A stretch of DNA of 35,049 nt from Bacteroidota bacterium (GTDB taxonomy: Bacteria > Bacteroidota > Bacteroidia > Bacteroidales > PUMT01). Positions 1-8,111 of this stretch are shown one piece after another. The first letter of the stretch is position 1, and the number at the start of each line of letters is the position of its first letter. The DNA lies in the NCBI GenBank assembly GCA_003554865.1, contig PWHJ01000208.1, positions 1 to 35,049 on the forward strand, written 5' to 3'. The translations under genes were made by a program, and so were the position numbers. The notes below the pieces were generated by a model. The model worked only from the letters and a program-made list of their open reading frames with translations, ran no database searches and was not told where the DNA came from.

Positions 1-26
1 AAAGCTTCAATAAACAATAAATAAAA

Positions 27-59
27 TTGTTAGCTAAAAATTAAAAAAAATTATCTTTG
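27..59 (+). promoter_or_regulatory. Putative promoter of the peptidyl-prolyl isomerase gene
   Basis: A TTG at 27-29 is followed after 22 nt by TATCTTTG at 52-59, which fits the Bacteroidota -7 element TAnnTTTG. The gene start is about 49 nt downstream. The spacing is slightly long, so the -33 half is the weaker part of the call. Confidence 0.5.
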
Positions 60-107
60 CATTACAGGCAGGAAAAAAGTTACTAATTACAAATTGCAAA
101 AGATAAA

Positions 108-740
108 ATGATACAAAAAATGCAGGCTTTGATGCTGCTTTTTATAATTAGTACATTATCGCTTAATTCACAGGAAAAAATCCCTGACAGTGAGCACGAT
201 TATCTTGTAACACTTGAAACCGCTTACGGCAACATGATGTTGTTGCTTTTCGATGAGACCCCCAGGCACAAGGAAAATTTTATAAAGCTTGCCAAAGCAG
301 GTGTATTTGACGGAAACACCTTCCACCGGGTTATAGAAAATTTTATGATCCAGTCAGGCGACCCCTCCACCAGCAATAAAACCCGCACATGGGAAAACGA
401 TATTATTCCACCCCATGTTCCTGCTGAAATAGACACTACATTCAGTCACAAAAGAGGAAGCGTAGGTGCTGCCAGGTACGGGGGGGAACGCAATCCCGAA
501 AAAAACTCCAGTCCGACCCAGTTCTACATAGTACAACATGACAGAGCAGCGCCGCACCTTGACGGGGAGTATACCATATTTGGACAGGTCATGAGCGGAC
601 TTGAGGTAATTGACAGCATTGCCGGAAAACCCACAGACGACAGAGATCGTCCGCTGGAGGATGTAAGAATCAAAAATGCAGAGGTTGAGGAGGTAAAAAG
701 AGAAGATGTGGAGAAATTCTACAATTTCAGTTACAATTAA
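108..740 (+). CDS. Secreted cyclophilin-type peptidyl-prolyl cis-trans isomerase
   Basis: This 210-residue protein is a single cyclophilin domain (about residues 30-190) behind an N-terminal hydrophobic segment (about residues 5-20) that looks like a signal peptide, so it probably works in the periplasm or outside the cell. Family hallmarks are visible: the FHRVIENFMIQSGDP catalytic stretch, a central GSVGAARYG segment followed by SSPTQFYIV, and LDGEYTIFGQV near the end. It should catalyse proline isomerisation during folding of exported proteins. A second Met at residue 5 is an alternative start. It is followed 74 nt later by a ferredoxin gene on the same strand, but nothing shows a functional link. 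The family assignment is firm; the location is inferred. Confidence 0.92.
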   Translation: MIQKMQALMLLFIISTLSLNSQEKIPDSEHDYLVTLETAYGNMMLLLFDETPRHKENFIKLAKAGVFDGNTFHRVIENFMIQSGDPSTSNKTRTWENDIIPPHVPAEIDTTFSHKRGSVGAARYGGERNPEKNSSPTQFYIVQHDRAAPHLDGEYTIFGQVMSGLEVIDSIAGKPTDDRDRPLEDVRIKNAEVEEVKREDVEKFYNFSYN

Positions 741-814
741 ATTCACTGTCAAAAATAGAGTATCACCCTTTCCAATACCTGTTTTATTGTCGAACAACTT
801 AAAAAAACAAAGCT

Positions 815-1003
815 ATGGCTATAACAAAAGTCTGGATCGAAGAAGGATGCACCGCATGCGGAATATGTGAAGACGAATGCCCTGAGGTATTTGAACTGCA
901 GGATGAAGCAATTGTAAAAGAAGGTGCCGATTTCAATGCAAATGAAGATTGCATCAAAGAATCAGCCGACGCCTGTCCGGTTGCTGTAATCAATTACGAA
1001 TAA
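815..1003 (+). CDS. Small ferredoxin, probably one [4Fe-4S] cluster
   Basis: This 62-residue acidic protein has Cys at 12, 15, 18 and 22 (C-x2-C-x2-C-x3-CP) and again at 46 and 54 (the latter followed by Pro). In single-cluster ferredoxins the first three Cys and the last CP Cys bind the cluster, and the other two can form a disulfide. The pattern CTACGICEDECPEVFEL is typical of that class. The second CxxCxxC motif of 2[4Fe-4S] ferredoxins is missing. It would carry electrons at low potential in the cytoplasm; no partner enzyme lies beside it. The flavodiiron protein far downstream could in principle use such a donor, but that is speculation. Confidence 0.9.
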   Translation: MAITKVWIEEGCTACGICEDECPEVFELQDEAIVKEGADFNANEDCIKESADACPVAVINYE

Positions 1004-1030
1004 AAAGTATCGGAATTAAAGCAGAATGTA

Positions 1031-1058
1031 ATGCCGCATTTCATAAGCGAAGATGCGG
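1031..1058. repeat. Short inverted repeat after the ferredoxin gene
   Basis: CCGCAT and ATGCGG arms flank a loop of about 13 nt just downstream of the ferredoxin stop codon. There is no clear T-run after it, so a terminator role is only a guess. Confidence 0.3.
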
Positions 1059-1114
1059 AAAAGGGTTTATATTGTCTTCACCGTAAAGGAAACGGCCGGA
1101 GTATATACTCAAAA

Positions 1115-1165
1115 GAACCCCCATCAGCCTATTGAATATTAGTTTAATTAACCATATTTGTACGG
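1115..1165 (+). repeat. Dispersed intergenic repeat, copy C (internally deleted)
   Basis: The sequence starts with GAACCCCCATCAGCCT like the full copies at 24149 and 27820, then jumps directly to the tail shared by those copies (ATTGAATATTAGTTTAATTA and onward to ATTTGTACG). About 85 nt of the middle is missing. The tail contains TTG, 18 nt, then CATATTTG, which resembles a Bacteroidota promoter one base off consensus, about 50 nt before the start of the PLP enzyme gene at 1209. Confidence 0.6.
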
Positions 1166-1208
1166 ATCAGGCAGGTTGAATGTGGCAAAATAATTTAAAC
1201 CGACAATT

Positions 1209-2159
1209 ATGAATCTAAAGATCCCCTCACCCAAAGAGATCGAGTCGGCACACGAAAGGATTAGACCTTACATTCACCGCACACCTGTTATGACTTCTTC
1301 AGCTATTAATGAGATAACAGGGGCCGATCTTCATTTCAAATGCGAAAATTTTCAAAAAGCAGGTGCTTTTAAGGCACGCGGCACAACCAATGCGGTCTTT
1401 TCACTTAGTGAAGAAGAGGCCGTTAAAGGTGTGGCCACCCACTCATCAGGCAATCATGCCGCCGCATTGTCTCTTACAGCCCGAAAAAGAGGGATAAAAG
1501 CTTATATAACAATGCCCCGTACAGCGCCAGATATCAAAAAAAAGGCCGTGGAAGGCTATGGCGGTGTAATCAGTTTTTGCGAGCCTACAGTAGAATCACG
1601 TGAAGAAACCTGCAGAGAGGTCATTGAAAAAACAGGGGCCACTTTTATTCACTCCTACAGTAATTCTCAAATCATTTCAGGTCACGGCACTGCGGCAAAA
1701 GAGCTCATGGAACAGATCAGCAAACTTGATGCAATTGTAACATGTGTAGGGGGCGGCGGCTTGCTCAGCGGGATATCAATTTGGGCAAAATATGAAAATC
1801 CCGGCATAAAAGTCATTGGAGGATGCCCTGAAAATGCCGACAATTCATACCGTTCATTTATATCAGGTAAGCTTCAGTCGCATAAAACGCCCAACACAAT
1901 TGCAGACGGACTGAAAATGCCGCTAAGTGAACTTACATTCAAAATAATTCAAAAATATGTCGATGACATAGTTAGCGTTAGCGAAGAGGATATAGTTGAA
2001 GCAATGCGACTTATTTGGGAGCGCATGAAGATAATCATCGAACCTTCTTCTGCCGTTGCCCTGGCAACGGTCTTTAAAAAAAGTGACATTTTAAAAAACA
2101 GAAAAGTTGGCGTGATACTCTCCGGAGGGAATGTGGATCTGAAAAACCTCCCTTTTTAG
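1209..2159 (+). CDS. Serine racemase / threonine dehydratase-type PLP enzyme
   Basis: This 316-residue fold-type II PLP enzyme has the lysine motif KAGAFKARG, with K55 as the expected Schiff-base lysine, the phosphate and substrate loop HSSGNHAAA near residues 80-88, and the glycine loop VGGGGLLSG that cradles the PLP phosphate. It ends with LSGGNVDL. It has no C-terminal ACT regulatory domain, unlike biosynthetic IlvA. The Ser before SGNH, the TAPD segment and the C-terminus match serine racemases closely, so serine racemase, serine dehydratase or threonine dehydratase activity are all possible. The gene is convergent with the MalY-type lyase. It is likely transcribed from a promoter in or near the repeat at 1115-1165. 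Confidence 0.88.
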   Translation: MNLKIPSPKEIESAHERIRPYIHRTPVMTSSAINEITGADLHFKCENFQKAGAFKARGTTNAVFSLSEEEAVKGVATHSSGNHAAALSLTARKRGIKAYITMPRTAPDIKKKAVEGYGGVISFCEPTVESREETCREVIEKTGATFIHSYSNSQIISGHGTAAKELMEQISKLDAIVTCVGGGGLLSGISIWAKYENPGIKVIGGCPENADNSYRSFISGKLQSHKTPNTIADGLKMPLSELTFKIIQKYVDDIVSVSEEDIVEAMRLIWERMKIIIEPSSAVALATVFKKSDILKNRKVGVILSGGNVDLKNLPF

Positions 2160-2196
2160 ATTTCAATCCGCTGCAAGTCAAAAAGTGTGCAAAATG

Positions 2197-3378
2197 TTAT
2201 ACTTTTCCATTCTGCAGGACAGAGACCATACGGTTTAACCCTTCGGCCAGCAGACTGCGCGGACAGGCGATATTCATACGAAAAAAGCCGTCGCTTTTTT
2301 CACCAAACTCCTTACCTTCATAAAGGGCTATACCCGCCTTGTAAACCATTAAATCTTTTATCTCCCCCGAACTCATACCCAGTCCCTTCATATTGATCCA
2401 CACAAGAAATGTTCCGTCAGGTCTGATAACATTGACCTCAGGCAAATGCTGCCCGAGATAAGAGGCAAGATATTCTGCGTTCCCCTCCAAATAAGCTATC
2501 AGCTGATCAAGCCATTCCCGGCAACCGGAATAGGCAGCCTCAATCGCCACCTCACTCAGAGTGTTTTCAAGATTGATTTGAGCTATGTCTCTTATATTTT
2601 CAAACCTCTCCCTTATCTGCCTGTTGGGAATAACAAGTGAAGCCTGCTGCAGTCCGGATATATTGAATGTCTTGCCTGCAGAAAAACAGGTAACAGAATT
2701 CATCGCTATCTCATCTGAAAGCGATCCCAACGGTATGTGCCTGTGACCATTAAAAACCAGATCGGCGTGTATTTCATCTGAGATGATCCTTATATTGTTC
2801 CTTAAACAAATGCCGGCCAGCTCATTCAGCTCTTCCCTGCTCCACACACGACCTGTCGGGTTATGCGGACTGCAAAGTATCAGCAGTCTTGTTGCGGGGG
2901 TTATCTTGTTGCGCAAATCCTCAAAATCGAAAGTATAACGGTTGTCTTGAAACTTCAGCTCATTTCTTACCAGTATGCGCTCATTGCCTGACACCAGATT
3001 TATTAACGGTTTGTAGGCAGGAGTTTGCAGGATAATCTCATCGCCCGGCTCTGAAAGAACGTTCAAAAGTAAGTTAATACCCTGTATCACACCGGGCGGG
3101 CAAAAAGTAAGCCACTCTCTTTTTATGTCCCAGTTATGTCTTACGGACAACCAGTTTATAATGGCCCGGAGATATGACTCTCTCCTCACAGAATAACCAA
3201 ATACAGGATGTTCAAGCCTTTTTCTAATTGCATCGATCACCGGAGGTGGAGTTGCAAAATCCATATCAGCAACCCAGAAAGGCAGCAAATCATCTCTGCC
3301 GAACTTCTCTTTGTTAGCAGTCCATTTATATGAACCGCTTCTTTTTCTGTCAATTACCTTATCAAAATCATACTGCAT
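2197..3378 (-). CDS. patB: MalY/PatB-type aminotransferase (cystathionine beta-lyase family)
   Basis: This 393-residue fold-type I PLP enzyme follows the MalY/PatB pattern: an N-terminal FDKVIDRKRSGSYKW segment, LPFWVADMDFATPPPV near residue 35, CSPHNPTGRVW in the middle, SDEIHADLV, and the PLP lysine K236 in SAGKTFNISGLQ. Relatives split C-S bonds in cystathionine or cysteine conjugates, giving homocysteine or a thiol plus pyruvate and ammonia. Its start lies 38 nt downstream of the nhaC stop on the same strand, so the two are probably cotranscribed. The exact substrate cannot be read from sequence. Confidence 0.9.
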   Translation of the reverse strand: MQYDFDKVIDRKRSGSYKWTANKEKFGRDDLLPFWVADMDFATPPPVIDAIRKRLEHPVFGYSVRRESYLRAIINWLSVRHNWDIKREWLTFCPPGVIQGINLLLNVLSEPGDEIILQTPAYKPLINLVSGNERILVRNELKFQDNRYTFDFEDLRNKITPATRLLILCSPHNPTGRVWSREELNELAGICLRNNIRIISDEIHADLVFNGHRHIPLGSLSDEIAMNSVTCFSAGKTFNISGLQQASLVIPNRQIRERFENIRDIAQINLENTLSEVAIEAAYSGCREWLDQLIAYLEGNAEYLASYLGQHLPEVNVIRPDGTFLVWINMKGLGMSSGEIKDLMVYKAGIALYEGKEFGEKSDGFFRMNIACPRSLLAEGLNRMVSVLQNGKV

Positions 3379-3416
3379 AATTCACTTCTCCCTGTTTTGA
3401 GAACCGGAAAGTATTT

Positions 3417-4820
3417 TTAAACTATCAGATACAAAATAATTGTCACCCCGCCCACCAGAAGGGCATAAGGAAGCTGGGTTATAACATGATCCATATGATC
3501 GCTCCCTGCCCCGGCTGAAGACAATACGCTGGTATCAGAAACCGGCGATGAATGGTCACCAAAAATGCCGCCTCCACCGACAGCCCCGACACATTTATAT
3601 ACAAGCGGATCAATCACCCCGCCTGTAAATGTGTAGGCAATCGGAACAGCCAGGGGAATCATTATGGCAAAAGCCCCCCATGATGAGCCTGTTGAAAAAG
3701 ATATTAAAGCAGTAAAGAAAAAAGTTGCTGCTACAAGGAGGCCCGGTGTAAGCCACTCTTCAGATATATCTGATATAAACACCGCTGTTCCCAGAGCCAA
3801 AGTGACCTCATTCAGGCAATAAGCCAGCGCTATTATAACTACTGCCGGCATCACATTTTTCAACCCCCTGTAGATAAGGCTCATAAGCTCGCCGATGCTG
3901 TGCAGGCGCTTTGTGATGAACATCAGCAAAGACATGTAAATAACAGCGGCCATGAATGCTTCTGCTATTCTGACACTTCCAAGGAAAATAATCGTTGATG
4001 TGGCAATACCTACTATTACAATCAAAGGTACAACCAGGTCGGTAAGCAGGTTAACCGGTTTACCGGTCTCAGCTTTTACACTTTCCGATTCCATTGTGAC
4101 AAGCGGGACACCTCCGTCCCTTATCACCTTCCCTGTCTCACGCGACCTCCTCTCGGCTTTTCTCATTGGGCCATAATCAGGTATGATTTTAAGAGCAATA
4201 CCAAGAGCAAAAAAAATCAAAATTATTGAATAGAAGTTATAAGGTATTGAGTTAAGAAAAATGGAAAAAGCAGTCGCGGGATCTCCTCCGGGACCGCCCT
4301 GTTCAGCTGTCAACCCCGCTATATAAGCACCCCAGGCAGAAAAGGGAAATATCACACACACTGCCGCAGTGGTCGAATCGAGTAAAAAAGCCAGCTTCTC
4401 CCGAGAGATACGCACCTTGTCCGTTAAAGGGCGCATAACCATCCCGCTCATAAGTGGACTGAAGTAATCATCAATAATAAAAAGTCCCATCAGCCATGCC
4501 GAGAAGCTGACGCCTTTCTCGGATTTAAACTTCCCTGAGACCCTTCTTGTAAATTCTGAAAAAACACCGGCAAACTTGTAAAACTCAAAGACAATACCTA
4601 TAGAAAATATAATAAGGCATATCCATATAAACTCCCCGTCGCCTAAAGCATCCTGCGCAAGCTGATTAAAACCGGTAGCGGGATCGAAACCCGCCATTAC
4701 CACACCTATAAGGCAACCTATCAAAAGGGCGAATGTTGCGGATTTAGTTCTGTAGGCAATTATCAATGCAAATGCCAGGGGGAGTAGTGACCAGATACCA
4801 AGTGTATAATCATTTTCCAT
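3417..4820 (-). CDS. nhaC: NhaC-family Na+/H+ antiporter
   Basis: This 467-residue membrane protein has about ten to twelve hydrophobic segments. It carries the NhaC-type C-terminal signature GGGGIFGDHSSPVSDTSVLSS followed by DHMDHVITQLPYAL, in which conserved acidic and His residues belong to the ion path. It should exchange Na+ (or a substrate such as malate or lactate in subfamily members) for protons at the inner membrane. The start follows a promoter-like TATATTTG by only 4 nt, suggesting a leaderless or very short-leader transcript. A long inverted repeat lies directly upstream. The MalY-type gene follows on the same strand. Confidence 0.9.
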   Translation of the reverse strand: MENDYTLGIWSLLPLAFALIIAYRTKSATFALLIGCLIGVVMAGFDPATGFNQLAQDALGDGEFIWICLIIFSIGIVFEFYKFAGVFSEFTRRVSGKFKSEKGVSFSAWLMGLFIIDDYFSPLMSGMVMRPLTDKVRISREKLAFLLDSTTAAVCVIFPFSAWGAYIAGLTAEQGGPGGDPATAFSIFLNSIPYNFYSIILIFFALGIALKIIPDYGPMRKAERRSRETGKVIRDGGVPLVTMESESVKAETGKPVNLLTDLVVPLIVIVGIATSTIIFLGSVRIAEAFMAAVIYMSLLMFITKRLHSIGELMSLIYRGLKNVMPAVVIIALAYCLNEVTLALGTAVFISDISEEWLTPGLLVAATFFFTALISFSTGSSWGAFAIMIPLAVPIAYTFTGGVIDPLVYKCVGAVGGGGIFGDHSSPVSDTSVLSSAGAGSDHMDHVITQLPYALLVGGVTIILYLIV

Positions 4821-4823
4821 CCT

Positions 4824-4854
4824 TCAAATATAATAAACCCGTCCAAATTTCAAA
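4824..4854 (-). promoter_or_regulatory. Putative nhaC promoter, very close to the start codon
   Basis: On the - strand TTTG (4854-4851) is followed after 18 nt by TATATTTG (4831-4824), a full match to the Bacteroidota promoter form. Only 4 nt separate it from the nhaC ATG, so the transcript would start at or within a few bases of the start codon. The -33 half lies inside one arm of the inverted repeat at 4835-4909. Confidence 0.45.
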
Positions 4855-4909
4855 CAATATCAACTCCGGGGGATTAATTCAGGTTGATTTTGAAATTTGG
4901 GGCGGGTTT
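4835..4909. repeat. Long imperfect inverted repeat between prfC and nhaC
   Basis: The arm 4835-4854 pairs with 4889-4909: a 7 bp outer stem (AAACCCG/CGGGTTT), one bulge (T opposite GG), and a 12 bp inner stem (CCAAATTTCAAA/TTTGAAATTTGG). A nested 6 bp stem ATCAAC/GTTGAT (4859-4864 with 4883-4888) continues it. The - strand side after it is not a clean T-run. It could end the prfC transcript, form a leader structure, or be an operator over the nhaC promoter. Confidence 0.7.
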
Positions 4910-4936
4910 AGCCATTTCAAAAATGCAGGACAGCTC

Positions 4937-6529
4937 TTAAACCGCATTTGAAAATTCTGAGGTGGTGTGAAATTCAACTTCCGGGTGCGCCTCCTTCACT
5001 ATCTTAAGCATCCACTCACTCTCGGCAAGGTACACGGGAATATCAGACTTATCAAATGCTATGGTACTTTCACGTCTTTTTATTATCTCATCCAGCTTTT
5101 GCTTGTTGGATGAAGTCAGCCAGCAGGCCTTCACATAAGGCAATGTTTTAAAATCACACCTGGCGCCGTATTCATGTTCCAGCCTGAATTTGATAACATC
5201 GAACTGGAGCTCGCCTACGGTGCCTATTATTTTTTTGTTGCCTTGTTGCTGTGTGAACAACTGTGCCAAACCTTCATCGGTAAGCTGTCTGACTCCTTTT
5301 TCAAGCTGCTTGGTTTTCAGCGGGTCTTTATTTATAACTTCTTTCAATATCTCCGGTGAAAAGCTTGGAATACCGGTAAATTGAATCTCTTTGCCTTCTG
5401 TGAGGGTATCGCCTATTTTCAGGGTGCCATTATCGTACAAACCAATAACATCACCGGGGAACGCTTCCTCCACGGTACTTTTGCTGTTGCCCATGAATGA
5501 GGCGGGGGCAGAAAACCTGATTTTTTTGCTCATCCTGGTATGGTAATACATTTTGTTCCTTTCAAACTTTCCGGAACAAACCCTTAAGAAAGCCATCCTG
5601 TTGCGGTGGTTCGGGTTAAGGTTGGCATGTATTTTAAACACAAAACCGCTGAATTCCGGGTCACCAGGCCTGACAAGTCCGTTATTGGTTTTTGTTTCCG
5701 AGGGATAAGGCGCTATATTTATAAAAGTCTCAAACAATTCAGGAATTCCGAAGTTGTTAAGAGCACTTCCAAAAAATACAGGAGCAAGATAACCTTCGCG
5801 GTAAAGATCTTTATTGAACGGCTCAAAAAGGTCTTTGGCAAGAGCAACCTCTTCCCAAAGTTTGGAAAGATTATCCTCTCCCACTATACTTTTCAGCCTC
5901 TGATCTTCTTTACTGGCAGTATCCAATATCGCCTCAGAGAGACCGGTTTTATTAGGCCGGTAAAGCTGAATATTCCCAGCCTCCAAATTATAGACACCCT
6001 TAAACCTGTCGCCACTTCCGACAGGCCATGTAAAAGGACAGGCGGCTATTTTAAGCTCATCCTCCAGCTCTTCCAGAAGATCTAAAGGATCTTTCCCTAC
6101 CCTGTCCATTTTGTTTATAAATATCATAACCGGCGTCGCCCTCATGCGGCAAACTTCCATAAGTTTGCGGGTTTGCTCCTCCACTCCTTTGGCGCTGTCA
6201 ACCACCAGTATAACACTGTCGACTGCCGTTAGGGTACGGTATGTGTCTTCTGCAAAATCCTTATGACCGGGAGTGTCCAGTATGTTTATCATAACTCCCT
6301 TATAATCAAGTGTCATAACAGATGTTGCAACTGAAATGCCTCTTTGTTTTTCTATTTCAATAAAATCGGAAGTGGCCGTTTTCCTTATCTTGTTGTTCTT
6401 TACAGCACCGGCCACCTGTATTGCCCCTCCAAGGAGCAGGAATTTCTCGGTAAGAGTGGTTTTCCCCGCATCCGGATGTGAAATGATCGCAAAGGTTCTT
6501 CTACGGTTTATTTCTTTTTTAATATCCAT
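4937..6529 (-). CDS. prfC: Peptide chain release factor 3
   Basis: This translational GTPase recycles class I release factors from the ribosome after stop-codon peptide release. From the chosen start it is 530 residues, the normal family length. Visible motifs are G1 [16 protein letters not shown] (near residues 17-32), the switch II segment [14 protein letters not shown] and G4 NKMDR, followed by the RF3-specific domains 2 and 3. The reading frame is open for 25 more codons upstream to 6604, but that stretch is not family-like, and [20 protein letters not shown] matches usual RF3 N-termini, so the start at 6529 was chosen. It stands alone on the - strand, with the nhaC leader inverted repeat downstream. 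Confidence 0.95.
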   Translation of the reverse strand: MDIKKEINRRRTFAIISHPDAGKTTLTEKFLLLGGAIQVAGAVKNNKIRKTATSDFIEIEKQRGISVATSVMTLDYKGVMINILDTPGHKDFAEDTYRTLTAVDSVILVVDSAKGVEEQTRKLMEVCRMRATPVMIFINKMDRVGKDPLDLLEELEDELKIAACPFTWPVGSGDRFKGVYNLEAGNIQLYRPNKTGLSEAILDTASKEDQRLKSIVGEDNLSKLWEEVALAKDLFEPFNKDLYREGYLAPVFFGSALNNFGIPELFETFINIAPYPSETKTNNGLVRPGDPEFSGFVFKIHANLNPNHRNRMAFLRVCSGKFERNKMYYHTRMSKKIRFSAPASFMGNSKSTVEEAFPGDVIGLYDNGTLKIGDTLTEGKEIQFTGIPSFSPEILKEVINKDPLKTKQLEKGVRQLTDEGLAQLFTQQQGNKKIIGTVGELQFDVIKFRLEHEYGARCDFKTLPYVKACWLTSSNKQKLDEIIKRRESTIAFDKSDIPVYLAESEWMLKIVKEAHPEVEFHTTSEFSNAV

Positions 6530-6797
6530 AATATCAACTTTCACTGCTCTTAAAAACAATATCACTTTTGCGACACTTTTAAAGTGTACCTTAAACATCA
6601 GCAATAATTTTATTAAGAATTGGCGGCAAAATGCTATAACGAGAGGAATATTTTCCCCGCTACACGGATGGGAAAAATCACGGTGGAGTAATTTCGCAGT
6701 ATTTCGAAATATTTGCCTGCATTTTGCGGTGCAAAAATAACAAAAATTTTAATCCAAAACACAAAACAACCGGCAACAATTGGATTAGAGGACTGGT

Positions 6798-7787
6798 TTA
6801 TGCATGCTCCCTTCCCTTCCCGGAATCTGTAACACTTATCAATTCCCTCGGAAAGGGGTTGAAAATTGATTGAGCTCTCAAATACTCCTGTGCGAATCTT
6901 ACAACCCAAACCTCAATTATTGATACCAGAACAGACAGGGGCAACATTTTGTTCCTGTACTTCTCGATCCTTTCAAGTAAAAAATCTTTTTCCCCTTTAG
7001 TAACCTTTTCGGAGAAAAACCCCATCAGGTGCATTATAACATTTATATTGGCGGTAACCCTTCTTGTCCTGTTCAATGCCAGCTGGAGCTCTTTACCGTA
7101 TTCCTCAAAAACAGCTTCAGCTTTTTCTTTGTTTCTGTTAGCAGCAATATTGCCAAGTTTTTTTAAATGGCTGCTGCTGTAGGACATTATTAAAAATTTA
7201 TTATTTGTGTGAAACTCAACAAGATCCCTCATTCTTTTTCCCTTGCTGATCTCCCGAAATTCAGACATCATAAATATTTTTGTGTAAAAATCTTCACGTA
7301 TATTAAAATTTGTAAGCCTGCCTTCAGTTTCAATAATTTTCCCTTTAAACTTATTCTCTATCACCTGAGTAAAAAAACCCGAGCTGTTCTTTCTCATAGG
7401 CGGGCCTTTGGAAATTGTTTTATAAACTTTGGCATCCTTATATCCGCAGGAAGGAGAAGATCTCTTCATCAAAAAAGCATCAATCTCCTCCATTTTTATC
7501 GAATCCAGATAATATTCAGCAAAGCTTCTCATTTTTTTTGAATAGTTCTTCCCTGTTCCGGTTTCAACCAAATTTAAGTTCTCATCCTCATCCTCCACTA
7601 TTCTGACGGCAGTCCTCGGCACCCCCAGTCCTATCTCAACCTCCGGGCAAACCGGAATGAAATCCACATATTTTTTCAGGTCAGCAACTGCAATACTGTG
7701 TATAAGATCTCCATTATACCTGCAATTACAAAACTCAATACATTTACTTATCAGAATTTGCGGTCTTGAAAAATCCTTCATTTTCAT
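6798..7787 (-). CDS. DUF523-DUF1722 protein (TudS-like desulfurase domain plus YbgA-like domain)
   Basis: The 329-residue protein has an N-terminal DUF523 domain (about 1-150) and a C-terminal DUF1722/YbgA-like domain (about 185-315). In DUF523, C16 (in ISKCIEFCNCRYNG), C47 (in PVCPEVEIGLG) and C114 (in SSPSCG) sit where the TudS thiouracil desulfidase family binds its [4Fe-4S] cluster. TudS removes sulfur from thiouracil; the activity of the fused form is not established. DUF1722 has no firm function. The gene lies at the edge of a sulfur-related cluster. Much of the coding sequence is A+T rich. The family call is firm and the activity is an inference. Confidence 0.85.
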   Translation of the reverse strand: MKMKDFSRPQILISKCIEFCNCRYNGDLIHSIAVADLKKYVDFIPVCPEVEIGLGVPRTAVRIVEDEDENLNLVETGTGKNYSKKMRSFAEYYLDSIKMEEIDAFLMKRSSPSCGYKDAKVYKTISKGPPMRKNSSGFFTQVIENKFKGKIIETEGRLTNFNIREDFYTKIFMMSEFREISKGKRMRDLVEFHTNNKFLIMSYSSSHLKKLGNIAANRNKEKAEAVFEEYGKELQLALNRTRRVTANINVIMHLMGFFSEKVTKGEKDFLLERIEKYRNKMLPLSVLVSIIEVWVVRFAQEYLRAQSIFNPFPRELISVTDSGKGREHA

Positions 7788-8111
7788 TTCTCCTTTAAAA
7801 AAATATCAAAAATTTTTATTAAAAATAACAACCTCAAAAAAAATTTAAATAAACTGACTTTTTCTGTTATCAAAAATACCAAAAAAAACTTAGCTTCTTT
7901 TTTTAAGAGATCAAATTTGGTTTTATCCCCTAAAAATATAACTTTTGGTTGTATCAACCCAAATTTTGCGCATCCGGGAAATGTACTTTTTAATAAATGA
8001 ACAAAAGGGTGTTGCAGGAAAATTACTTCTCTTTTGAACATTCTCAGGAGTCATATGTTTAAAATTACAGGAATTGATGATATATATTATTCACCTGAGA
8101 GATCAAAATAT
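7788..8111. other. A+T-rich divergent intergenic region
   Basis: About 320 nt between the DUF523 gene (- strand) and the permease gene (+ strand). It is rich in A and T runs. A Shine-Dalgarno-like AGGAG at 8046-8050 precedes an alternative permease start at 8055. An open frame on the - strand here encodes a low-complexity Phe/Leu/Lys-rich peptide that looks like chance. No clear promoter was identified. Confidence 0.5.

Noticed and set aside
1031-1058. Ferredoxin gene terminator
   Set aside because: The stem is only 6 bp and no T-run follows, so it is listed as a repeat and not as a terminator.
6634-6909. Open frame of 91 codons on the - strand between prfC and the DUF523 gene
   Set aside because: Half of it lies over the end of the DUF523 gene in another frame, and the rest is intergenic with no family match.
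7784-8041. Open frame of 85 codons on the - strand upstream of the DUF523 gene
   Set aside because: The peptide is a Phe/Leu/Lys-rich product of A+T-rich DNA, has no family features, and overlaps the DUF523 gene start.
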